Source: an uncultured Oscillospiraceae bacterium (GTDB lineage Bacteria > Bacillota > Clostridia > Oscillospirales > Oscillospiraceae). From it: a stretch of 10,551 nt of DNA. Below, in pieces: positions 1 through 6,785 of the stretch; position 1 is the first letter of the stretch; each line of letters begins with the position of its first letter. A program made the position numbers and the translations under genes. The stretch spans positions 1 to 10,551 of the forward strand of contig CAUBIP010000062.1 in assembly GCA_958436045.1 (NCBI GenBank), read 5' to 3'. Under the pieces are notes generated by a model. That model had not been told where the DNA came from. It was given only the letters and a program-made list of their open reading frames with translations, and did not search any database.

Positions 1-203
1 AGGAATTCCTCGCCGGTATCGACGACGACGGCGCGGCGCAGGATGCCGATCTGGGGCGCGGCCAGGCCGACGCCGCCGGAGGCCTCCAGCGTCTCGACCA
101 TGTCGTCCAGCAGGTCCGCCAGCTTTTGGTCAAATTTTGTCACCGGGTGGCAGACCTTTGTCAGCTTCGGGTCGCCCTCGGTCAGGATGGTGCGAATTGC
201 CAT
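1..203 (-). CDS. def: Peptide deformylase, N-terminal part (cut by window edge)
   Basis: Peptide deformylase removes the formyl group from the initiator methionine of new proteins in the cytoplasm, using a metal ion. The 67 visible residues start MAIRTILTEGDPKL and contain the first hallmark motif, GVGLAAPQIG, at residues 44-53. Motifs two (EGCLS) and three (HExxH) lie beyond the left edge, so catalytic completeness cannot be judged. The ATG at 201-203 is preceded by a purine-rich ribosome site (AGAGAGG) about 8 nt upstream. The gene follows priA by 53 nt on the same strand, the order seen in Bacillus subtilis, where fmt comes next. The gap before it shows no promoter or terminator, so co-transcription with priA is likely. 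Identification is firm; only the 3' end is unseen. Confidence 0.95.
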   Translation of the reverse strand, partial: MAIRTILTEGDPKLTKVCHPVTKFDQKLADLLDDMVETLEASGGVGLAAPQIGILRRAVVVDTGEEF

Positions 204-256
204 AGTGTTCTTACCTCTCTTCTGGGGTTTGTATCAAAACTAGGTGCTAAGGTTAG

Positions 257-2713
257 TCAGACGTCGTATGGGTTGCAGTCGGCGCTGACGTGCACCGCGG
301 AATAGGCTTTGTTTTTGCGGAAGCGCTGCAGCTGCCCGGCAATGAGCTGGCGCAGCGGCTTTGTGTTCTCGCAGCGCAGGGTCAGGCGGTAGCGGAAGCG
401 ACCGTTGACTCTGGCAATAGCCGCAGGGGCGGGCCCCAGCAGCATGGGCGGCGCGTTCTGGCCCGCAAGGCCCGGCAGCAGCGCCTCTAATTCGCCGCGA
501 AACGCCGCGGCGGCGGCCAGCGCCTTCTCCTGGAAGGGGCTGGAGAATTGGAAGATCAAAAGGTCGCCAAACGGCGGGCAGCGCCGCAGCTGCCGCAGGC
601 CGATCTCGGCGGCATAGAAGCCGTCGTAATCCTGCCGGGCCGCCAGCTGCAGGACGGTGTTGGCCGGGGTCATCGTCTGAATAATGGCCCGGCCCGGGCG
701 ATCGCCGCGGCCTGCGCGGCCGACGACCTGGGTCAGCATGGAAAATGTCGTCTCCGGGGCGCGGTAGCTGTCCTGATACAGGGCCTGGTCTGCGTCCATG
801 ACGCCGACGAGGGTGACATTGGGGAAATCCAGCCCCTTGGCGACCATCTGGGTGCCGATGAGGACAGGGATTTTCTCCTCTTGGAAGCGGCGGAAGATCT
901 TTTCATGGGGGTTGGCCGCTGTGACGGTGTCCGCGTCCATCCGCAGAACCGGAAGCTCCGGCCAGAGGCGGTGCAGCTCCTGCTCCAGGCGCTGGGTGCC
1001 GAAGCCGACCTGCTTCAAATGTCCGGCGCAGCTGGGGCAGACCGGCGGTACGGGGACGCTGTGGCCGCAATAGTGGCACATCAGTCGCCCGTTGGCGCTG
1101 TGATACGTCAGCCGGACGGAGCAGTTCGGGCATTGGGGGACGAACCCGCAGTCGACGCACAGCAGCATCGGGCTGCTACCCCGGCGGTTGAGAAAGAGGA
1201 TGCTCTGCTCTCCCCGGTCCAGGTTCTTTTGCAGCTCCTGCTGCAGCAGACGGCTGACGACGCCGCCGTTCCCGGCCCGCAGCTCCTGCTTGAGATCGAC
1301 CATCGTCACCTGGGGCAGCGCAGCCCCGTGATAGCGCTCCGGCAGGCGGCACAGGCGGTAGCGCCCCGTCTTTGCCAGGTACATGGACGCGACAGAGGGC
1401 GTCGCCGAGCCGAGGACGACAAGGGCGCGCTCCTGCATCGCCCGGTACTGGGCGACCTCCCGGGCGTGATACCGGGGGGAGTTTTCGGATTTATACGTGT
1501 GCTCCTGCTCCTCGTCAAGAATCAGCAGGCCCAGCTGCTCCAGCGGGGCAAAGACCGCGGAGCGGGTCCCTAAAACGACGCGGGCTTGGCCCGCCCGGAT
1601 GCGCTGCCACTGGGCAAAGCGATCCGCGATCCGCAGGCCGCTGTGCAGTACGGCAACGGTATCGCCAAAGTGGGCGGAAAACCGCGCCAGCAGCTGCGGT
1701 GTCAGCCCGATCTCAGGGACGAGGACCAGGGCGCTGCGGCCTTCTGCCAGGCAGCGGTGGATGAGCTGCAGGTAGACTGCCGTCTTGCCTGCGCCGGTCA
1801 CGCCATAGAGCAGCGCCGTATGGGGCGCGTCGTCCAACAGGTCGGCGGCCAAGGCGTCATACGCCTGCTGCTGGGCGGGCGTCAGGGCAAGGTCCGGCGG
1901 CTGCGAAGCAGGGGCAAAGCTGGCGGGCGGCGTGACGGGCTGCTGGCTGGACTCGACCAGCCCCAGTGACTCCAGCCGCCGCAGGACGGCGCTGTTTGCG
2001 CCGGTGAAATAGCAAAGGTCCTTGCTGCCTGCGCTGCCGGTGAGCGCCAGCAGCTCCAAAACGGCGCTCTGCAATGGCGCGGTCTTTTTCTTCCGCGCCG
2101 CCAGGGCCTGCGCTTCCTCTGCGGAGACGGCAAGCAGGATCATCCGCTCCGTCTTCTCCTTGCTGCGGCGGGCAAGCTTTGTCTCTACCGTGACAAAGCC
2201 CTTCTCCCGCAGCAGGTGCAGCAGGCGCTGGAGCTGCTGCGGATCCTGCCAGCGCTTTTGCAAAAGCTGCGCGGTGGCGCTGCCGCCTGCGTTGCGCAGC
2301 GTTTGCAAAAGCGCCGCGGCCTCCGGGGAGCGGGCAAGCCGGTCCTGCCAATCCTCCGGCAGCGCCGGGCTGATCATATATTGCTCCTCTGCGCGGAACC
2401 AGAGCCCCGCCGGTAAAATGGCGTGCAGCGCGTCATAGAACGTGCAGTAGTAGCGCTGGCGGAGAAACGCCGCCAGGTGCAGCATCTTTTCGGAGAGGAC
2501 CGGTGTATCGTCCAGCCGGGCGATGATTTCCTTCAGCCCGCCCCGTTCACCGGGGATGATTTGGAGGACCATGCCCTCGCAGACTCGGTTGCCCTTGCCA
2601 AAGGGGAGCTTGACCCGCATCCCTGGTGCCAGCTGCAGCGCCTCCGGCGCCCAGTAGTCATAGGGCTTGTCAATGGCAAACACAGCTGCCGAAACAGCGA
2701 CCTTTGCGATCAA
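257..2713 (-). CDS. priA: Primosomal protein PriA (replication restart DNA helicase)
   Basis: PriA is a superfamily 2 helicase that recognises stalled forks and reloads the replisome away from oriC. With the start chosen here it has 818 residues, slightly longer than E. coli PriA. The N-terminal DNA-binding domain begins IAKVAVSAAVFAIDKPYDYW, Walker A is GVTGAGKT at about 304-311, and Walker B is DEEQEH at about 400-405. Eight zinc-binding cysteines lie at about 519, 522, 528, 531, 546, 549, 559 and 562. Motif VI, QVVGRAGRG, is at about 662-670. Walker B reads DEEQ where DEEH is the common form. I chose the TTG at 2711-2713 because AAAAGGGGGG lies 6 nt upstream and homology to PriA starts there. 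A longer frame from a TTG at 2770 would translate a strong hairpin and lacks homology. It sits between rpoZ and def. Confidence 0.96.
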   Translation of the reverse strand: MIAKVAVSAAVFAIDKPYDYWAPEALQLAPGMRVKLPFGKGNRVCEGMVLQIIPGERGGLKEIIARLDDTPVLSEKMLHLAAFLRQRYYCTFYDALHAILPAGLWFRAEEQYMISPALPEDWQDRLARSPEAAALLQTLRNAGGSATAQLLQKRWQDPQQLQRLLHLLREKGFVTVETKLARRSKEKTERMILLAVSAEEAQALAARKKKTAPLQSAVLELLALTGSAGSKDLCYFTGANSAVLRRLESLGLVESSQQPVTPPASFAPASQPPDLALTPAQQQAYDALAADLLDDAPHTALLYGVTGAGKTAVYLQLIHRCLAEGRSALVLVPEIGLTPQLLARFSAHFGDTVAVLHSGLRIADRFAQWQRIRAGQARVVLGTRSAVFAPLEQLGLLILDEEQEHTYKSENSPRYHAREVAQYRAMQERALVVLGSATPSVASMYLAKTGRYRLCRLPERYHGAALPQVTMVDLKQELRAGNGGVVSRLLQQELQKNLDRGEQSILFLNRRGSSPMLLCVDCGFVPQCPNCSVRLTYHSANGRLMCHYCGHSVPVPPVCPSCAGHLKQVGFGTQRLEQELHRLWPELPVLRMDADTVTAANPHEKIFRRFQEEKIPVLIGTQMVAKGLDFPNVTLVGVMDADQALYQDSYRAPETTFSMLTQVVGRAGRGDRPGRAIIQTMTPANTVLQLAARQDYDGFYAAEIGLRQLRRCPPFGDLLIFQFSSPFQEKALAAAAAFRGELEALLPGLAGQNAPPMLLGPAPAAIARVNGRFRYRLTLRCENTKPLRQLIAGQLQRFRKNKAYSAVHVSADCNPYDV

Positions 2714-2735
2714 ACTCAGCCCCCCTTTTAACGCG

Positions 2736-2768
2736 GCAAGGCGTAGGCCCATATCGCCTGCGCCTTGC
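2736..2768 (-). other. Strong intergenic hairpin between rpoZ and priA
   Basis: In the 64-nt gap between the rpoZ stop and the preferred priA start there is an inverted repeat. GCAAGGCG (2761-2768 on the minus strand) pairs perfectly with CGCCTTGC (2736-2743). After one mismatch, AGGC/GCCT pairs at 2756-2759 and 2745-2748, leaving a 7-nt loop. No T-tract follows the stem (the next bases are CGCGTTAAAAGG), so it is not a standard intrinsic terminator. It ends about 10 nt before the purine-rich priA ribosome site. It may be an mRNA stability or processing element, a translational modulator of priA, or a remnant of the coaBC position. The pairing is seen directly; the role is unknown. Confidence 0.6.
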
Positions 2769-2777
2769 AATTTCTCT

Positions 2778-2984
2778 TTACACCAGGTATTCGTCCTTGA
2801 GCTTTGCCTTCAAAAGCCCATCGGCCACTTCGTGGATGGCCAGCGTGACGGGCTTCTCCTCCAGGGGCTGATGGTATTCCTCGGCCTCGATGGAGATCTG
2901 CCGCGCCCGGTGGGCGACGACGTTGACCAGCAGATAGCGGCTGTTGATGTGCGTAAGCAGCTCAGACATGGGGGGATATAACAT
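2778..2984 (-). CDS. rpoZ: DNA-directed RNA polymerase omega subunit
   Basis: The omega subunit helps assemble and stabilise core RNA polymerase by binding the beta' subunit. The 68-residue product matches Firmicutes omega in length. It shows the family pattern MLYPPMSELL, then INSRYLLVNVVAHRARQI near residues 13-30, and a helix KPVTLAIHEVADGLL at about 44-58. The ATG at 2982-2984 lies inside the end of gmk (23-nt overlap) with AAAGGAGG about 9 nt upstream. A second ATG at residue 6 would remove most of the overlap, but the ribosome site spacing and the family N-terminus favour the first. Overlap with gmk implies translational coupling. It is the fourth gene of the yicC-remA-gmk-rpoZ-priA-def block. 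Confidence 0.93.
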   Translation of the reverse strand: MLYPPMSELLTHINSRYLLVNVVAHRARQISIEAEEYHQPLEEKPVTLAIHEVADGLLKAKLKDEYLV

Positions 2985-3588
2985 AGGAAAGCGCCTCCTT
3001 TAAAATTTCGTCGTTATATTTACGCCGGCAGCCCTCGGCGGTTAGGATCGCCAAAAGCTTTTGGACACAGCGGTCGATATCGTCGTTGGCGACGATATAA
3101 TCGTAGCAATTTGCCTGCTCATACTCCCGGCGGGCTGTCTGTAAGCGCAGGCGGACGGCGTCCTCCGCCGTGTCGCCCCGGGCGCGGAGCCGGTGCTCCA
3201 GCTCGCCGAAGGACGGCGCGGCGATGAAGATCAGCACCGCGTCGGGGTAAGAGCGCTTGACCTGGAGCGCACCCTGGACCTCGATATCCAGCAGCACGTC
3301 CCGCCCGGCCTCCAGCTGGGCGAGGATCGGGGCGGCCGGGGTCCCATAAGAGTGGGCGGCGTAGGTCGCATGCTCTAAAAATTCGTTCTGCGCCACCATA
3401 CGGTCAAATTCCGCCTGGGTGATGAAGTGATAATTGACATGGTCGATCTCGCCGGGGCGCATCTTGCGTGTCGTCGCGGAGACGGAGAAAAACGGCTGCC
3501 GCTGCAGCTTTGCCGTCAGGCTGCGGATCAGCGTGCTTTTGCCGACGCCCGACGGGCCTGAGATCACGATCAGCTGCCCCTTAGCCAT
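2962..3588 (-). CDS. gmk: Guanylate kinase
   Basis: Guanylate kinase phosphorylates GMP or dGMP to the diphosphate with ATP, feeding GTP synthesis and (p)ppGpp-sensitive purine metabolism in the cytosol. The 208-residue protein has the P-loop SGPSGVGKST at residues 10-19. The GMP-binding stretch SATTRKMRPGE is at about 37-47, followed by NYHF. DIEVQGA is at 101-107, and an arginine-rich lid region (RLRARGDTAEDAV) lies further on. The ATG at 3586-3588 was chosen because homology starts there (MAKGQLIVISGPSG). The same frame is open upstream only as a shadow of remA. The start overlaps the remA stop by 8 nt and the stop overlaps rpoZ by 23 nt, so the three genes are almost surely co-translated from one message. 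Length and motifs are normal for the family. Confidence 0.97.
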   Translation of the reverse strand: MAKGQLIVISGPSGVGKSTLIRSLTAKLQRQPFFSVSATTRKMRPGEIDHVNYHFITQAEFDRMVAQNEFLEHATYAAHSYGTPAAPILAQLEAGRDVLLDIEVQGALQVKRSYPDAVLIFIAAPSFGELEHRLRARGDTAEDAVRLRLQTARREYEQANCYDYIVANDDIDRCVQKLLAILTAEGCRRKYNDEILKEALSYVISPHV

Positions 3589-3844
3589 TGGCGGCCTCTT
3601 CCTCCGCGGCCCGGTCCTGGGCGCGGCTGGCGATCGTCTCCGGCAGGATGGCCGAGAGGATGACATGGTCCGTATCCATAATGAGCACGGCCCGGGTCCG
3701 GCGGCCATAGGTCGCGTCGATGAGCATGGAGCGTTCCCGGGACTCCTGGATGATTCGTTTGATCGGCGCGGATTCGGGGCTGACGATGGCCAGGAGCCGC
3801 GCCGCGCAGACCATATTGCCAAAGCCAATATTGATGAGTTTCAT
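3581..3844 (-). CDS. remA: RemA/YlzA (DUF370) family DNA-binding regulator
   Basis: In Bacillus subtilis RemA forms oligomeric rings, binds DNA and activates biofilm matrix and osmoprotection genes. This 87-residue protein matches it along nearly its whole length. It starts MKLINIGFGNMV, has IVSPESAPIKRII at about 20-32, LIDATYGRRTRAVLIMD at about 41-57, and DHVILSAILPETIA at about 59-72. The tail is acidic. The ATG at 3842-3844 has a GGAGG ribosome site about 9 nt upstream, and the gene lies 15 nt after yicC. The order yicC-remA-gmk is widely conserved in Firmicutes, which supports the call. What it regulates in this organism cannot be read from the window; the matrix role is established for Bacillus and only assumed to be similar here. 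Confidence 0.94.
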   Translation of the reverse strand: MKLINIGFGNMVCAARLLAIVSPESAPIKRIIQESRERSMLIDATYGRRTRAVLIMDTDHVILSAILPETIASRAQDRAAEEEAANG

Positions 3845-3859
3845 CGCAAGCTGCCTCCG

Positions 3860-4738
3860 TTACTCAATATTCTGCATCTGCTCCCGGATCTTCTCCAGCT
3901 CCGCCTTGATCTCCACGACAGTCTGGGCCTGCTGCAGGTCGCTGGCCTTGGAGCCGATGGTGTTGGCCTCGCGGTTCATCTCCTGCATCAGGAAATCCAG
4001 CTTTCGGCCGATGGCCCCGCCGCCCTCGATCATTTTGCGCAACTGGGAAAGGTGGCTGCGCAGGCGGACCGTCTCCTCATCGACGGCGACCTTATCGGCG
4101 AAGATGGCGGCCTCCGTCAGGATGCGGCTCTCGTCGATCGTCGTCGAGGAAAGGACCTCGCGCATTTTCGCCTCCAGGCGGGCGCGGTATTCCCGGACGG
4201 TCTCCGGGCTGCGCTGCTCGACCTGGCCGACCAGCGTTTCGATGCGGGCGGCGCGGGTGCAAAGGTCCTCCGCCAGGGCGGCGCCCTCCGTCTCCCGCAT
4301 AGCGTTATACGCCTGCAGGGCCGTGTCGACAACGCCCAGGAGTGCAGCCGTCAGCGCCGCTTCGTCCGCATCGGCCTTTTCGACCAGGAATATATCGGAA
4401 AACCGCGCCAGGGTGCTGACGCTGATGTCATCCTTCACGTCATAGTCGCCGGAGACCTGCCGCAGTGCGGCCAGATAGCCCTCCAGGACGGGCCGGTTCA
4501 GGGAGATCTGCATCGGCTCTGCCGTCAGCGCCGTGACGGTCACGAAGGCATCGACCTTGCCCCGGGTAACGGCGGCCTTGAGGCGCTTTTTCACCGGGTC
4601 CTCGGCGAAGCTATAGGACCGGGGCAGCTTGACGCCGCAGTCCAGGTAGCGATTGTTCACCGAGCGGATCTCCACGGTATAGACGCGGCCTGCCACCGTC
4701 TCGACGGCGCGGCCGTAGCCTGTCATGCTTCGGATCAT
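3860..4738 (-). CDS. yicC: YicC/YloC family endoribonuclease
   Basis: YicC-family proteins (YloC in Bacillus) are oligomeric endoribonucleases implicated in small-RNA and mRNA turnover. The 292-residue product shows the full family layout. MIRSMTGYGRA is at the start, RSVNNRYLD is at about 26-34, and the C-terminal domain (former DUF1732) contains DEETVRLRSHL and GRKLDFLMQEMNREANTIGSK. It ends in the typical EKIREQMQNIE. The ATG at 4736-4738 is preceded by AAAAGGAGAG at good spacing. It heads the conserved yicC-remA-gmk-rpoZ-priA-def run and is separated by 55 nt from the upstream membrane-protein gene, so a block boundary here is possible. Length is normal and no key motif is missing. The substrate RNA in this organism is unknown. 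Confidence 0.95.
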   Translation of the reverse strand: MIRSMTGYGRAVETVAGRVYTVEIRSVNNRYLDCGVKLPRSYSFAEDPVKKRLKAAVTRGKVDAFVTVTALTAEPMQISLNRPVLEGYLAALRQVSGDYDVKDDISVSTLARFSDIFLVEKADADEAALTAALLGVVDTALQAYNAMRETEGAALAEDLCTRAARIETLVGQVEQRSPETVREYRARLEAKMREVLSSTTIDESRILTEAAIFADKVAVDEETVRLRSHLSQLRKMIEGGGAIGRKLDFLMQEMNREANTIGSKASDLQQAQTVVEIKAELEKIREQMQNIE

Positions 4739-4766
4739 GTGATTCTCTCCTTTTCTCTCTCAAAAG

Positions 4767-4795
4767 CCCAAAAAATCGGGGCAAAGCGGCGATTT
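4767..4795 (-). terminator. Weak candidate intrinsic terminator
   Basis: Straight after the stop of the 169-residue membrane protein, the minus strand reads AAATCG, an 11-nt loop, then CGATTT continuing into a run of six T. The stem is only 6 bp and four pairs are A-T, so it would be inefficient. Its place between two gene groups (membrane protein and yicC) fits partial attenuation, but no clear promoter for yicC was seen behind it. Confidence 0.28.
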
Positions 4796-5303
4796 AAGAA
4801 ATCTGCCGCCGGACTCTGCGTCGATACTGCCGCAAAACGCCGGTCACGCCGATATCATAGACGACGAACACGGCGGCCAAAACCAAATACAGCACCGGGC
4901 TGCTCCATTTGGGCAGCGCCGCTGCAAAGGCCGCCCGGTAGACAAGCTGGAGCAGCGCCAGGCACGCGGCCAGGACTGCAAGCTTCAAGATCCATTGAAG
5001 CGCCTTTTGCTTGACGCCCTCGATGGGCAGCTTCAAAATGCCGTACAGCCCCAAGGCGAAGACATACCAGAGCACATACGTCTTCTCCGGCGCCAGCAGC
5101 AGGGCCAGGGCGCAGCAGACGGCGTAATGCGCCGCCGCCCAGAAAAAGCCGCACTCTAAACAGGTCACACTGGCCAGGAGCCCGGCCAGGGCGCTCAGGG
5201 CAAGCCCCCCCGTCGGCAGAACGGAGGTCAGATACAGGAATACGACGCTCAGCGCCGCCAGCATCGCGGCCAAGGCCAGGCGATTTACCCGCTTTTGCTT
5301 CAT
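4794..5303 (-). CDS. Small polytopic membrane protein of unknown function
   Basis: I do not recognise a characterised function. The 169-residue protein begins with a basic stretch (MKQKRVNR) and has about five or six hydrophobic segments at roughly 10-28, 33-48, 52-72, 76-92, 103-124 and 135-155. It ends in a strongly basic tail (LRQYRRRVRRQIS). Size, segment count and the AAMLAALSVVFLYL opening recall ECF-transporter S components or YybS/DUF2232-like proteins, but this is resemblance only. Cysteines occur at 48, 51, 63, 64 and 114, some within membrane segments. The ATG at 5301-5303 has AGGGGG about 7 nt upstream and lies 13 nt after the J-domain gene, so the two are probably co-transcribed. 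It is therefore the last member of the rseC/DUF5685/J-protein group. Confidence 0.8.
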   Translation of the reverse strand: MKQKRVNRLALAAMLAALSVVFLYLTSVLPTGGLALSALAGLLASVTCLECGFFWAAAHYAVCCALALLLAPEKTYVLWYVFALGLYGILKLPIEGVKQKALQWILKLAVLAACLALLQLVYRAAFAAALPKWSSPVLYLVLAAVFVVYDIGVTGVLRQYRRRVRRQIS

Positions 5304-5316
5304 GCGCCGCGCCCCC

Positions 5317-5916
5317 TCAGTGGCAGTTGCCGCACAGGCAGTTCATGCACATCATCATCTGGCAGATGGAGCAGGCGTCGTCGGAGCAGTCACCGGAGCG
5401 GTAGTTGCCGGATTGGTACTGCCGGTTGCCGCCGTACTGGACCATGGACAGGGCCTGGCGGTATTCGAGGTTGCCGGGGGCCATCTGGCAGGCCATCTGG
5501 TAATTGCGGTGGGCTTCGTCCATCCAGCCGCGGCGCTGGGCGATATTGCCCCGTAGGAAGTACCACTCGGCGCCGCGGTCCGTGATACCTTCGAGCATCC
5601 GGTCCGCCGCGTCGAGGTCGCCGGCGTTGATGATCTGGCGAATTTTTGCAAACTCGGGGGTCGTCTGATAGCCGCCGCCGGACGCCTGGCCGCTGTAGCC
5701 GTAGCCGCCCGCGCCGGGGCCGGTGGAGGAGCGCTTCTTCGTCAAGGCGTCGTAGGCCTCGTTGATGTCCTTCATTTTCTCCTGGGCGAGGTCGGCCAGG
5801 GGGTTATTTTGGTAGTTATCCGGGTGATATTTGCGCGCCAGGTCGCGGTACGCTTTTTTGATCTCTTCTTCTGATGCGCCGGGCGAGACGCCCAGGACTT
5901 CATATGGATCTTTCAT
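5317..5916 (-). CDS. J-domain protein with TPR-like middle and Cys-rich tail
   Basis: An N-terminal J domain (residues 1-62: DPYEVLGVSPGASEEEIKKA, then HPD at 31-33) should stimulate the ATPase of an Hsp70 such as DnaK. A Gly/Tyr-rich linker follows (about 64-84), then a helical TPR-like region (about 88-158) with alternating hydrophobic and small residues (AAD..L..I, W.FLRGNIAQRRG). The last 23 residues carry seven cysteines, at 177, 182, 185, 190, 193, 195 and 198, and a final histidine. This arrangement could bind metal or form disulfides. It lacks the DnaJ zinc domain and C-terminal substrate domains, so it is not DnaJ itself but a specialised J protein. The ATG at 5914-5916 lies 9 nt after the DUF5685 gene. 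The client is unknown; the neighbouring Cys-rich proteins are plausible partners. Confidence 0.9.
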   Translation of the reverse strand: MKDPYEVLGVSPGASEEEIKKAYRDLARKYHPDNYQNNPLADLAQEKMKDINEAYDALTKKRSSTGPGAGGYGYSGQASGGGYQTTPEFAKIRQIINAGDLDAADRMLEGITDRGAEWYFLRGNIAQRRGWMDEAHRNYQMACQMAPGNLEYRQALSMVQYGGNRQYQSGNYRSGDCSDDACSICQMMMCMNCLCGNCH

Positions 5917-5925
5917 CTGTGAACC

Positions 5926-6783
5926 CTATATCTTTCCTTGATTTTGAAATTTGCCCGCGTCCACCGCCTGGAGCACGCCGGGCAAGCCCTCGTAGATAAT
6001 ATTGTGCAGCAGCGCCCCGCCGGAGCTTCCCTCCAGCAGCTCAAGCGCCGCGCAGGCCATGCCGATGGAGGCGTGGATCGTCGCCAGGAGCTGGGCTCGG
6101 TCCGCTGGAGAAAGGGCGCCGTCTTGCAGGGAAAACCGGTAGCGCAGAGGGTTGTAGCTGCCGCGCTTGCAGTCGCCGGGCAGATCGTCCAGCGCGTCGA
6201 CAAGGTAAATAAACCTGCCGACGTGATAGAGAAGCTGCTGCGCCACGCGGGCTTGCGGGTGCAGCGGTGCAAGGCAGGTCAGAAGTGTCGCAAAGGCATC
6301 CGCGGGAGCGTCTAAAATATCACTGTGGGCGGCCTCCAGCTGGGCAAGGCGAGATAGCTGCTGGCGGATGAGCGCGTCCTCCGCCGGGTGCTGCCGGGCA
6401 GCCTTGCGATAAGCGCGGCGCAGGAGCAGAGACGCCAGGCGCGCGCCGAAAAGGCGCAGGCCACGCTCATCGGCGACGGCGTCCCGCAGCTTCCAGGAGT
6501 AGAGCAGGACGCTGAAATCCGCCGCCAGGTCCATCGCATCGCCGCCGAGCTCGCAGCAGCGGCGGGCCACATGGGCGGGGCAATGGCATTTTCGGCTCTC
6601 CCCTGCTTTCTCCGGCGCGCGGAGGAGCAGATAGAGAAACGTCATATCATAGCTGACCAAAAACCGGGCGGCAAAGCCGCAGCGCTTGCCAAGGGCGCGG
6701 CACAGGCCGCAGTAGGCGGCGCGGTAGCGGTCATAGTCCCGGACCAGGAGGGTATCCCGCCGGGGGCGGATATAGCCAAACAC
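5926..6783 (-). CDS. DUF5685-family helical protein with Cys and Asp-rich motifs
   Basis: The 285-residue, mostly helical, soluble-looking protein matches my memory of the DUF5685 family in Clostridia (MFGYIRP start, YRAAYCGLCRALG at about 20-32). No function is established that I know of. Visible motifs are CGLC at 25-28, CHCP at 66-69, CC at 76-77, YSWKLRDAVADE at about 95-106 and FIYLVDALDDLPGD at 191-204, followed by KRGSYNPL. Two acidic patches about 100 residues apart in an all-helical protein resemble the paired Asp motifs of class I isoprenoid synthases such as phytoene/squalene synthase; this is inference. The GTG start at 6781-6783 sits 2 nt after the rseC-like stop, and the J-protein gene begins 9 nt after its end, so coupling is tight. 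Family call is moderate, function open. Confidence 0.8.
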   Translation of the reverse strand: MFGYIRPRRDTLLVRDYDRYRAAYCGLCRALGKRCGFAARFLVSYDMTFLYLLLRAPEKAGESRKCHCPAHVARRCCELGGDAMDLAADFSVLLYSWKLRDAVADERGLRLFGARLASLLLRRAYRKAARQHPAEDALIRQQLSRLAQLEAAHSDILDAPADAFATLLTCLAPLHPQARVAQQLLYHVGRFIYLVDALDDLPGDCKRGSYNPLRYRFSLQDGALSPADRAQLLATIHASIGMACAALELLEGSSGGALLHNIIYEGLPGVLQAVDAGKFQNQGKI

Positions 6784-6785
6784 GC

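Noticed and set aside
204..256. Promoter for def in the priA-def gap
   Set aside because: No paired -35/-10 boxes at suitable spacing were visible; read-through from priA is the simpler view.
548..1573. A 341-codon open frame on the plus strand opposite priA
   Set aside because: It is antisense to conserved PriA helicase and zinc motifs and shows no family features or ribosome site.
2714..2770. Extending PriA to the TTG at 2770 (19 more residues)
   Set aside because: The added stretch has no PriA homology, overlaps a strong hairpin, and the internal TTG has a far better ribosome site.
3434..5014. A 526-codon open frame on the plus strand
   Set aside because: It lies opposite gmk, remA and yicC, all firmly identified, has no recognisable domain and reflects the lack of stops in GC-rich antisense frames.
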